DNA from: DASWTL01 sp036402155
GTDB taxonomy: Bacteria; Bacteroidota; Bacteroidia; Sphingobacteriales; Sphingobacteriaceae
Reading direction: 5' to 3'
Assembly: GCA_036402155.1 (NCBI GenBank)
Contig: DASWTL010000102.1
Coordinates: forward strand, 1-31,736
Length of the DNA: 31,736 nucleotides
The notes below the pieces were generated by a model. That model did no database searches, had not been told where the DNA came from, and was given only the letters and a program-made list of their open reading frames with translations. The position numbers were made by a program, and so were the translations under genes. Positions 9,240 to 16,496 of this stretch are shown here, piece by piece. How positions within the stretch are numbered: the first letter of the stretch is position 1; each line of letters begins with the position of its first letter.

Positions 9240-9587
9240 TTAAGATTTGGTTTTATCGGTGCGGCCTTCCATTGAAGTGGTTACAGCAAAAAGTAGTTCG
9301 TTCCAGGTATGATCAAGTTTGTTGAGTACTTCCAAACCGCTTTCTGTAAGTACGTAGTACTTCCTTGGTGGGCCTGAGGTTGATTCAACCCATTGATAAC
9401 TTAACAGGCCATTGTTCTTTAGCCGTGTGAGCAACGGATATAAAGTTCCTTCTACAACAAGTAAGCGAGCTTTTTTCAGTTCCTGAATAATGTCTGAAGC
9501 ATATATTTCACCCCGGGAAATTATGGACAGAATACAATATTCAAGTATTCCTTTCCTCATTTGGGTCTGCGTATTTTCGACTATCAT
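9240..9587 (-). CDS. PadR-family transcriptional regulator
   Basis: 115-aa winged-helix repressor. The PadR core is clear: MRKGILEYCILSIIS (helix 1, residues 10-24), YASDIIQELKKARL, then VEGTLYPLLTRLKNNGLL (recognition region) and the wing SGPPRKYYVLTESG, followed by a short C-terminal dimerisation helix. It belongs to the compact PadR-s1-like group. The chosen ATG (9587) lies only 4 bp after a perfect -7 box, suggesting a leaderless or nearly leaderless mRNA; an internal ATG at residue 10 would remove only non-core residues. It is the first gene of a two-gene unit with the PspC protein and probably represses that unit through the palindrome at 9607-9632. Confidence 0.92.
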   Translation of the reverse strand: MIVENTQTQMRKGILEYCILSIISRGEIYASDIIQELKKARLLVVEGTLYPLLTRLKNNGLLSYQWVESTSGPPRKYYVLTESGLEVLNKLDHTWNELLFAVTTSMEGRTDKTKS

Positions 9588-9591
9588 AATA

Positions 9592-9623
9592 CAAAGATAT
9601 ATGCTTTACTATGTAATATGCAA
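9592..9623 (-). promoter_or_regulatory. padR-pspC promoter
   Basis: Minus-strand TATCTTTG (9592-9599) is an exact TAnnTTTG -7 box; TTG (9621-9623) lies 21 bp upstream as the -33 element. Only 4 bp separate the -7 box from the padR ATG, so the expected transcription start falls at or next to the start codon. Confidence 0.65.
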
Positions 9624-9632
9624 TACATAGTA
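9607..9632. promoter_or_regulatory. Probable PadR operator
   Basis: Perfect inverted repeat TACTATGTA (9607-9615) and TACATAGTA (9624-9632) with an 8-bp spacer. It contains the ATGT-N8-ACAT-like arrangement reported for PadR-family operators and covers the -33 element of the padR promoter, fitting repression by promoter occlusion. Confidence 0.7.
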
Positions 9633-10061
9633 CTAAAAAAATTATTTAAGTTTAATGGACTCATCACGATTCGTTAAAATAATTAAGGAAAAACAAAGCG
9701 GGGAATTTGATGTTATACCCTGAAAGGCCTGTTTGGCGCTTATTTGCCACTATAAATGATCCCATTTATGATAAAATCCTTACAACTATATATTCATAGA
9801 AGCAGAGAGACGGAGAGTGCTCTTGTCACGGGCAGGGTAGTAACAGGTTCCTGATACTATATACCGACGAGTACTACATTTCGCTTTCAAAAAAGTTTTT
9901 ATACTCAAACAATTAATCCTCTCAATTGTAGTGACACATATAATTTAATTATACTATGCATGCATAGTATTTCCATTGGTTGACAGTATAATGTAAAAAT
10001 TAACCAATTTGATTTATAAACTACTTAACAGAATTCTTTCTCACTTAATTTTTAAGGCTTT
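9633..10061. other. Spacer upstream of first susC
   Basis: About 430 bp without a credible gene. It holds the 20-bp palindrome at 9951-9970 and an inverted pair ATTGGTT/AACCAAT (about 9976-10009) just downstream of it. A 32-codon ATG frame near 9757 has no recognisable content and no supporting signals. A promoter for susC is expected here, but the boxes are weak. Confidence 0.5.
9951..9970. promoter_or_regulatory. Perfect 20-bp palindrome upstream of susC 1
   Basis: ATACTATGCATGCATAGTAT is fully self-complementary. Its 14-bp core CTATGCATGCATAG (9954-9967) recurs with one change at 16399-16412 ahead of the second susC. It sits 94 bp (from the core) before the ATG, so it is a likely operator or activator site. 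The cognate regulator is not identifiable in the window. Confidence 0.6.
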
Positions 10062-13000
10062 ATGAAAAAACTCTTACAATGTTTGTTCCTGATGTTAATG
10101 ATAGCTGTAAGTGCTATTGCTCAGGACCGGGCAGTAACAGGGACTGTTACAGACCGACAAGACGGACTACCTCTACCCGGAGTTAGTGTCGTTGTAAAAG
10201 GAACACAGATAGGCACGCAGACAGATGCGAATGGCCGGTTTAGCCTCCGTGTTCCAGTTGCAAATAATGAACTGGAAATCCGGTTTATAGGGTACACTAC
10301 TCAAACAGTTGCCATTGGACCAAATAATTCTGTTTCGGTTGCATTGGCAACAGATGCAAGACAACTTACTGAGGTAGTAGTAACAGCATTAGGTATTTCC
10401 CGCGAAAGAAAATCAGTTGGATATGCAGCTACCACAGTATCAGGGGATGATGTAAACAAGGCCTCTCCTACCAATCTTGTTCAGGGTTTGTCCGGTAAGG
10501 TGGCTGGTGTGGATATTTCCACAACATCAGGTGCTCCGGGAGGATCAACAAAAGTTGTATTGAGAGGCTTTTCATCTATTACAGGAAATAACCAGCCGTT
10601 ATACGTTATTGATGGGGTTCCCGTAAATAATTCCCGACCAGGTGAGCAAGCCCCTGCCGGCTCAAATGCAGACTTGGTAGACAGTTATGACTTTGGAAAT
10701 GCTGCAAATGATATTAATCCAAATGATATTGAGAGTGTAAATATTTTGAAGGGCGCTGCAGCCACTTCTTTATATGGTTCCAGAGGGTCTAATGGAGTCA
10801 TAGTAATCACTACCAAGCAAGGGAAAGCAGGCGCTTTTAAAGTTGATTTTACTTCTTCAAATTCTTTCACACAAGTTGCAGTAGTTCCTGAATTTCAAAC
10901 AACTTTTGGACAGGGATGGGATCAATACTTTCTTTTTAATGAAAATGGCAGTTGGGGCCCGCGTGTTGACGGACAAATGCGGCCATGGGGAGCAGTAGTT
11001 AATAATTCCCAGCTTTTAAAGCCATTTAGTGCGAACAAGTCGGATAGTTTCAGGGATGTATTTGACCTGGGAGCTGAATATAACAATACACTTTCTCTAA
11101 GCGGCGGAAGTGCCAACTCAACGTTCTTCCTTTCATTTGGAAACGTAAATAGTGATGGCATGATGCCTACCGATAATGATTCCTATAAAAGGAACACTGT
11201 TTCTTTGAGAGGCTCAACCGTTTTTAAAGGATTCACAGCAGGGGCATCAATAAACTATGTAAGTAAAGTTTCAAAGTTTGTAGAGGTTGGCGGTGCACAA
11301 ACCGGTATTGGAGGTAACTATTATGAAGATATCCTTCAAATACCTGTAGACATTCCTATTGAGGATTTAAAGAACTACAAAAATCAGTGGTTTAATGTAG
11401 ATAACTATTTTACTCTTTACGCAGAAAATCCTTTTTATTCAATTAATGAAAATGGTTCAAGGTTTAAAAGTGACAGGATTTATGGAAATTTTGATTTGAA
11501 GTATAAGGTTAATGAGTGGTTGTCTTTTCAATTCCAACAAGGAGCGGATCTAACCGGTGGTACAAATAAGATATGGCATGCAAAAAATGCCCCCTCTCCG
11601 GGTAGTTATACTGAAGGAAGACAGCCAAATGTTGGTAATGTAGTTGAAGGATCACAGAATTTCTTTGAGTATGATTCAAAATTGCATGGAATATTCAATA
11701 GTATTATAAGTACGAAGTTTAATCTAAGTGGACTTGTTGGATTGAATTATAATGACCGCGGATACAGAACGTTATATACTTCCGTTGAAGATTTGACCAT
11801 TCCAGGTTTTTACCAGCTTTCCAATAGCTTAAACAGTCCTATGAGCACTGACGTGGTAAGTCACCGCAGGTTATTTGGTGCTTATGTTACCGCGACGCTT
11901 GGATATGATGCGTTCGCTTATCTGACTTTAAACGCTAGAAATGATTGGAGTTCGACATTGCCTCTGGATAACAACAGCTATTTTTATCCAGGCGCTAACC
12001 TGGCATTGGTGCTATCAGATGCAATGGACTTATCAAGCGCCAGAATCAGCCTCTTAAAATTGAGAGCAAGCTGGGGCCAGACAGGTAATGACACAGACCC
12101 ATACCGCACATTTAATGTTCTTTCCTCCGGACAGGTTAGGGTACGGGGCGCAGGTACTGTGATTACTTTTCCATTAAATGGCGTTGCCGGATTTACTATT
12201 GCCAATACATTAAATAATGGTGAGTTGAAACCGGAAACAAGTACAGAAACAGAATTCGGTGGCGAAATCAGGATGCTTGATAACAGAATTGGATTAGACC
12301 TGGCTTATTATAATAAAGTTACAGAAGATCAGATACTGCCGATTAACACATCTCCCTCTTCAGGTTATCGGTTTATGGTTGTCAATTTCGGTAAAGTACG
12401 TAACCGGGGTATTGAATTGGCGCTGAATGCAACACCGGTAAAAACTACCGCTTTTAGCTGGGATATGGGATATACTTTTACCAGAAACCGCAATAAGGTT
12501 TTGTCTTTGCCACAAGATCTCGAAAAGGTGATTATTAATTCTGCATACGATGCTGAGTTTGTCGCCAGAGTTGGTGAGCCACTAGGCATAATTGAAGCTC
12601 CAACAGCAGCCAGAGATCCACAGGGAAGAGTTATTGTAAATGGCCCCTCAGCCGGAGCCGGTTTGGCTGGATTCCCGGTAACCGCTCCGGATAATGTATC
12701 CTATGGAAGCTCTCAAAGAGACTTTCAAATGGGTTTAACTAACTCTTTCGGTTATAAGGACTTTACATTAGGGTTTACCTTTGATTACAGAAAAGGTGGT
12801 GTATTTTATTCCGGGACAGCTGATATCGTTCAGTTTGTTGGAAATGATATAAGAACCACATATAACGATAGAAATACGTTTATTATACCAAATTCTGTAG
12901 TTGCTGTAACAGATGCCAATGGGGCGGTAACCTATGTAGAAAATACTTATCCGGTACCATCAGACAGAGTTGACGACTACTTCTACCATACTAACAACAA

Positions 13001-13283
13001 AGCGTTTTCTTATAATCACAGAATTATGAGTAAGGATTTTCTTAAACTCAGGGACGCCACATTAACGTACAGATTACCAGAGTCAGTGGCAGGCAAGATA
13101 AGAGCAAAAAATGCATCTATTACACTTTTTGGGCGTAATCTATGGACCTGGTTACCAGAAGAAAACAGAACCATTGATCCTGAGGTATCTAATTTCGGGA
13201 ATGATTTGAGGAGTGAATTTGGCGAATTTAGAACAGGACCTTCCACCCGGAATTTTGGCGCTGCTTTGAGAGTATCATTTTAA
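10062..13283 (+). CDS. SusC/RagA-family TonB-dependent outer-membrane transporter
   Basis: 1073-aa transporter that would import oligomeric ligands across the outer membrane with its SusD partner. A signal peptide covers residues 1-20 (ends SAIA, then QDRAVTG). A carboxypeptidase-regulatory-like beta-sandwich spans about 23-100 (VTGTVTDRQDGLPLPGVSVV). The TonB-box-like TEVVVTALG is at about 104-112, and the plug includes LRGFSSITGNNQPLYVIDG and NPNDIESVNILKG, then SLYGSRGSNGVIVITTK, the SusC signature. The rest is a 22-strand barrel ending in aromatic/hydrophobic LRVSF. No STN domain is present, so FecI/FecR-type signalling is unlikely. The SusD-like gene starts 11 bp downstream. Substrate is unknown; no catabolic enzyme gene lies alongside. 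Confidence 0.95.
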   Translation: MKKLLQCLFLMLMIAVSAIAQDRAVTGTVTDRQDGLPLPGVSVVVKGTQIGTQTDANGRFSLRVPVANNELEIRFIGYTTQTVAIGPNNSVSVALATDARQLTEVVVTALGISRERKSVGYAATTVSGDDVNKASPTNLVQGLSGKVAGVDISTTSGAPGGSTKVVLRGFSSITGNNQPLYVIDGVPVNNSRPGEQAPAGSNADLVDSYDFGNAANDINPNDIESVNILKGAAATSLYGSRGSNGVIVITTKQGKAGAFKVDFTSSNSFTQVAVVPEFQTTFGQGWDQYFLFNENGSWGPRVDGQMRPWGAVVNNSQLLKPFSANKSDSFRDVFDLGAEYNNTLSLSGGSANSTFFLSFGNVNSDGMMPTDNDSYKRNTVSLRGSTVFKGFTAGASINYVSKVSKFVEVGGAQTGIGGNYYEDILQIPVDIPIEDLKNYKNQWFNVDNYFTLYAENPFYSINENGSRFKSDRIYGNFDLKYKVNEWLSFQFQQGADLTGGTNKIWHAKNAPSPGSYTEGRQPNVGNVVEGSQNFFEYDSKLHGIFNSIISTKFNLSGLVGLNYNDRGYRTLYTSVEDLTIPGFYQLSNSLNSPMSTDVVSHRRLFGAYVTATLGYDAFAYLTLNARNDWSSTLPLDNNSYFYPGANLALVLSDAMDLSSARISLLKLRASWGQTGNDTDPYRTFNVLSSGQVRVRGAGTVITFPLNGVAGFTIANTLNNGELKPETSTETEFGGEIRMLDNRIGLDLAYYNKVTEDQILPINTSPSSGYRFMVVNFGKVRNRGIELALNATPVKTTAFSWDMGYTFTRNRNKVLSLPQDLEKVIINSAYDAEFVARVGEPLGIIEAPTAARDPQGRVIVNGPSAGAGLAGFPVTAPDNVSYGSSQRDFQMGLTNSFGYKDFTLGFTFDYRKGGVFYSGTADIVQFVGNDIRTTYNDRNTFIIPNSVVAVTDANGAVTYVENTYPVPSDRVDDYFYHTNNKAFSYNHRIMSKDFLKLRDATLTYRLPESVAGKIRAKNASITLFGRNLWTWLPEENRTIDPEVSNFGNDLRSEFGEFRTGPSTRNFGAALRVSF

Positions 13284-13294
13284 TATTTAAAACC

Positions 13295-14782
13295 ATGAAA
13301 AAATTATTGATAAAGATAAAATCTGGGATGTTTCTTATAGCGATGGTGTTGGTAACCAGTTGTGAGAAAACACTTGACATAAACGAAAGTCCTAACAATC
13401 CCGGGATAGAAAACGCGACTCCGGAAGTACTGTTTCCAACGGCTGTGATTTCTACAGCAGCAGGAACCGGAGGACAGCTGGCAGCCGTAGGTGGTATATG
13501 GGCGCAATTTTATACTCAAAGTGCAACTGCCAGCCAGTTCAGGCAAGCAGAGGCATATAACCTAACAAATGTTGACGAGGAGTTTAATTTGAGTTATGAA
13601 GAGCTTTATACGGGAGCTCTGAATGATTATCAGCTGGCAATACAGAAATCACAGGAGCGCGGCGATTGGCGCTATAATCTAATGGCTACTGTGATGAAAG
13701 CTTACACTTTTGCTTTTTTAGTGGACCTGTATGATAAAATCCCGTACTCGCAGGCTTTACAAGGTCAGGCAAATATTCAGCCTGCATTTGATGACGGATA
13801 TACAGTATATGTAGCTCTCCTGGCAGAAATTGATGCTGCGCTGGCAAAAGACTTTAGCAGTTCACCGTTAAGTGCTGCGCAAAAAATTACTGATTTTGTA
13901 TTTAACGGCGATATGGACAAATGGGAAAGATTTGCAAATACACTTAAGCTTAAGATGTATTTACGGATGGTAAATGCAAAACCGGCAGAAGCTGAGGCAG
14001 GTATTAAATCTTTATATTCAGCAGGAGCCAAATTTCTTACAACAAATGCCGGTGTTTCGACTTTTCCCGGAAGTCCGGATAGAAGTAACCCATTTTATGA
14101 GTTTAATGTCCGAAGATTAAATGTAACCACTAATATAAGAGCAAGTTACACATTTACCAGCTGGTTGGGTGTAAATAATGATCCACGGGTTAGTTTCTAT
14201 TTCGGAACAACAAATCCAATTTCAATTCACCAGGGGGATTATGCGGCACCAACCGCTGCTGAGCCAAGTTACCCCAATGCAACAGTTTTTGTTCAGTCGC
14301 CAACAGATCCCGTTTGGTTCATTACAGCTGCTGAGTCATATTTCATGCAAGCTGAGGCTTTGGAACGATATTATGGAGGTACCGGTGCAAAGGCCATGTA
14401 TGATGCAGGTGTTACCGCCGCTTTTGCATTGGTTGGAATGACCCCCGGAACATTGTTAACAGGTGCATATGCGTACCCCACCGGAGGAACTTTTGAGCAG
14501 AAATTAGAAGCAATCATAGTTCAGAAGTGGGCATCTTTAGCTGCAGGATCGCATGCTATGGAAGCATTTTTTGAGCATAACAGAACGGGTTATCCAAGAA
14601 TCAGTCCGGTTTACTCGAAGAACGCAGCCTATGTGGCCGGACAGTTAGTCTATTCTGCTAATGGGGTTACGGGAGCTGGTAATTTCCCAAAAAGGTTTTT
14701 ATTCCCGGATTATGAAAGATCCCGAAATTCCAACACACCTGCAGAAGTTCCGATTACAACGAAAGTTTGGTGGGCTAAATAA
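13295..14782 (+). CDS. SusD/RagB-like outer-membrane lipoprotein (SusD-like_2 type)
   Basis: 495-aa surface lipoprotein acting as the lid and ligand-binding partner of the preceding SusC. The lipobox LVTSC places the acylated Cys at residue 23, followed by EKTLDINESPNNP, a sequence typical of the SusD-like_2 subgroup. TPR-like helices are suggested by LMATVMKAYTFAFLVDLYDKIPYSQA and AESYFMQAEALERYYG. The C-terminus RFLFPDYERSRN followed by a VPITTKVWW-type ending is also characteristic. It starts 11 bp after susC and is followed 9 bp later by the next lipoprotein gene, so the four genes are one operon. This subgroup often accompanies SusC proteins that take up non-glycan ligands such as peptides, but that is inference here. 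Confidence 0.92.
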   Translation: MKKLLIKIKSGMFLIAMVLVTSCEKTLDINESPNNPGIENATPEVLFPTAVISTAAGTGGQLAAVGGIWAQFYTQSATASQFRQAEAYNLTNVDEEFNLSYEELYTGALNDYQLAIQKSQERGDWRYNLMATVMKAYTFAFLVDLYDKIPYSQALQGQANIQPAFDDGYTVYVALLAEIDAALAKDFSSSPLSAAQKITDFVFNGDMDKWERFANTLKLKMYLRMVNAKPAEAEAGIKSLYSAGAKFLTTNAGVSTFPGSPDRSNPFYEFNVRRLNVTTNIRASYTFTSWLGVNNDPRVSFYFGTTNPISIHQGDYAAPTAAEPSYPNATVFVQSPTDPVWFITAAESYFMQAEALERYYGGTGAKAMYDAGVTAAFALVGMTPGTLLTGAYAYPTGGTFEQKLEAIIVQKWASLAAGSHAMEAFFEHNRTGYPRISPVYSKNAAYVAGQLVYSANGVTGAGNFPKRFLFPDYERSRNSNTPAEVPITTKVWWAK

Positions 14783-14791
14783 TTAAAGATT

Positions 14792-15445
14792 ATGAAAAGA
14801 CATATAAAAATATTAGCGATCCTTTTTTTAAGCATGGGTATTATCTCGTGCAGTAAAGAAGATTTTAATTATCCTGAGGGATATGTAGGAGTATCTAAAG
14901 TTACTAATTATGCTACCTTCGATATGAAAGGAAGCAGATATGTGATATTAAATAAAGGTGGCACATATACTGAAGCTGGTGTCACTGCAAAAGAAGGCGA
15001 TAGGGATTTGCCTGTTACCATAACGGGTACTGTTAATACTGCTGTTGCGGGTGTTTATAACCTTACTTATTCAGCGGTTAATGCTGATGGGTTCCCAGCC
15101 TCGGTTAACAGAACTGTTATTGTAGCCGATATAGGTGCCGATGCGGCTGCTATGGATTTATCCGGAAATTATGCGAGAACATTAAATGGTTCTATTGCAG
15201 CATGGACAAGACTTGCTCCGGGTGTTTACAGTGTTTTTAATCCTGGGGGAGCGCCTGGTACTAATTTGACTGTAATTGTATTTCACACCAGTGCAAATAC
15301 CATTGATTTTCCGGTTCAGGTCGCTAGTGATGGAGGTACTTATAGCGGAAGAAATGAATCCTTCAATCCTTTGACCAATACATATTCATGGGTTGTTGTG
15401 AATTCAGGCTATGGTACTGCATTAAGAACTTTTGTAAAACAATAA
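14792..15445 (+). CDS. Ig-like-domain lipoprotein (DUF5011/BT_2262-like)
   Basis: 217-aa lipoprotein with the acylated Cys at residue 20 (GIISCSKED). Residues about 45-112 form a bacterial Ig-like domain of the immunoglobulin/pesticidal-crystal type, visible as YVILNKGGTYTEAGVTAKEG, AGVYNLTYSAVNADG and the closing RTVIVAD. The C-terminal part (about 118-217, DLSGNYARTLN to TALRTFVKQ) resembles the domain that follows it in BT_2262-like proteins of Bacteroidales. Such proteins are found with SusC and SusD-like_2 partners and may be accessory surface components of the transporter. Third gene of the operon; 9 bp after SusD and about 10 bp before the next gene. The domain assignment is from memory of the family pattern. 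Confidence 0.75.
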   Translation: MKRHIKILAILFLSMGIISCSKEDFNYPEGYVGVSKVTNYATFDMKGSRYVILNKGGTYTEAGVTAKEGDRDLPVTITGTVNTAVAGVYNLTYSAVNADGFPASVNRTVIVADIGADAAAMDLSGNYARTLNGSIAAWTRLAPGVYSVFNPGGAPGTNLTVIVFHTSANTIDFPVQVASDGGTYSGRNESFNPLTNTYSWVVVNSGYGTALRTFVKQ

Positions 15446-15455
15446 ATTGATTAAT

Positions 15456-15944
15456 ATGAAAACGAATAAAAATATAACATTCGCAATAGCCTTATTTATT
15501 GTTGTTCTTACCTCGTGCAAAAAAGATGTAGATCCGGGAGGAACCGCCGTAGAGGCAATGGCAGGTGATTGGTATGTGCGGGCGTACGATGCTAACGGAC
15601 AATTGATGTATCCCAATTTTTTTGCGATACATACCTATAATACAGCAGCTAATACTCCTACCGAAATGTGGTTTGATGATCATTTTTGGGGCACCAAGTT
15701 TAAGGGCGCCGTTAATGTACCGGCACTTACCTTTGGTGGGCCGAAGGTCAAGAATTCAGATCCAACATACAATGTGGATATAACAGTATCTAATGGAAAA
15801 ATTTTACTGAAAGGGACCAAGGGGCCTGCCTCTAAAAGTCCTACTGATTCCATTTATTATGAGGTTGAATATTCCGATGATCCCGGAACTAAATATTATA
15901 TGGCAGGATATAAAAGGACGGGGTTTGAGGCAGATGACCATTAA
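15456..15944 (+). CDS. Small lipoprotein, lipid-binding putative hydrolase family
   Basis: 162-aa lipoprotein with Cys at residue 21 (IVVLTSCKKD). The mature part has AGDWYVRAYDANGQLMYP, MWFDDHFWGTKFKGAV, a mid-region NVDITVSNGKILLKGTKGPA and the ending YEVEYSDDPGTKYYMAGYKRTG. This matches my recollection of the lipid_bd family (PF12888), beta-barrel lipoproteins seen at the end of SusC/SusD-like_2/Ig-lipoprotein operons. Catalytic activity is unproven for the family. I chose the ATG at 15456; a TTG three codons upstream is in frame but unlikely. The operon ends at the terminator 10 bp downstream. Confidence 0.7.
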   Translation: MKTNKNITFAIALFIVVLTSCKKDVDPGGTAVEAMAGDWYVRAYDANGQLMYPNFFAIHTYNTAANTPTEMWFDDHFWGTKFKGAVNVPALTFGGPKVKNSDPTYNVDITVSNGKILLKGTKGPASKSPTDSIYYEVEYSDDPGTKYYMAGYKRTGFEADDH

Positions 15945-15954
15945 TTATCTAACA

Positions 15955-15985
15955 AAAGAGGCTGTAATTGCAGCCTCTTTTTTTT
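15955..15985 (+). terminator. Rho-independent terminator of the first SusCD operon
   Basis: A perfect 10-bp stem (15955-15964 with 15971-15980), core GAGGCTG/CAGCCTC, with a 6-nt loop and a run of eight T (15978-15985). It lies 10 bp after the last stop codon. Confidence 0.92.
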
Positions 15986-15999
15986 CGTTTTTGGTGCGC

Positions 16000-16226
16000 T
16001 TACCAATTGGTGAAAGCCACTGAACCATCTTGCAAAGGAAGTGCCGGATAGAAAATATTATTTGACGCAGCCACGTTTTGAACCTTGTTCTGCACCAGTA
16101 TATATTTATATTTAGAGGCCCCTTCCAGCCTGCAAGGAACCTTCATGTATTACTTCTTTATCCGGAACATTATTTATCCCTGAATTACATAATACAGGTT
16201 AATACATAAATACCATCCGGAAGCTT
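16000..16226 (-). pseudogene. Possible decayed gene remnant
   Basis: On the minus strand, peptide-like sequence runs through shifting frames: LPDGIYVLTC (from about 16226), then VLCNSGINNVPDKEVIHEG (about 16195-16139), then from ATG 16146 a 48-codon frame ending in NIFYPALPLQDGSVAFTNW and TAA at 16000-16002. Each segment looks like protein, but stops and frame changes separate them. It may be the C-terminal end of a lost surface protein. No family was recognised, and chance cannot be excluded for so short a stretch. The rest of the 15945-16496 spacer holds the upstream terminator and the promoter-side palindrome. Confidence 0.3.
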
Positions 16227-16398
16227 TTTTAATCAACCTTTCGGGACTGTATGATACTACCTTTTGTCCCCCCCAAGCTGAGTTTATTTCCTAAGGTTTA
16301 ATGTTTCACACCTGGAATTGTGTTTAACAAAAAAGTGTCAGGCTATGAGTGAAATATTTTAAAATAAGTGCGCTTGATAACTATATTTTAATTTTTTG

Positions 16399-16412
16399 CT
16401 ATGCTTGCATAG
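16399..16412. promoter_or_regulatory. Palindrome upstream of susC 2
   Basis: CTATGCTTGCATAG matches the core of the palindrome before the first susC at 13 of 14 positions and keeps the inverted symmetry except at the centre. It ends 84 bp before the ATG. The TTG inside it may act as a -33 element; a TACCTTG-like box follows about 23 bp downstream. Confidence 0.55.
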
Positions 16413-16496
16413 TTTTTTAAATAAAGTTATTACCTTGTTGAAACTTTACGATACGTATATTGTATAAGGATCTTTACACCTATTATCTAAAAATTT

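Noticed and set aside
9757..9855. Small 32-codon frame upstream of susC
   Set aside because: Short, no signal peptide, no recognisable motif and no promoter box; likely chance.
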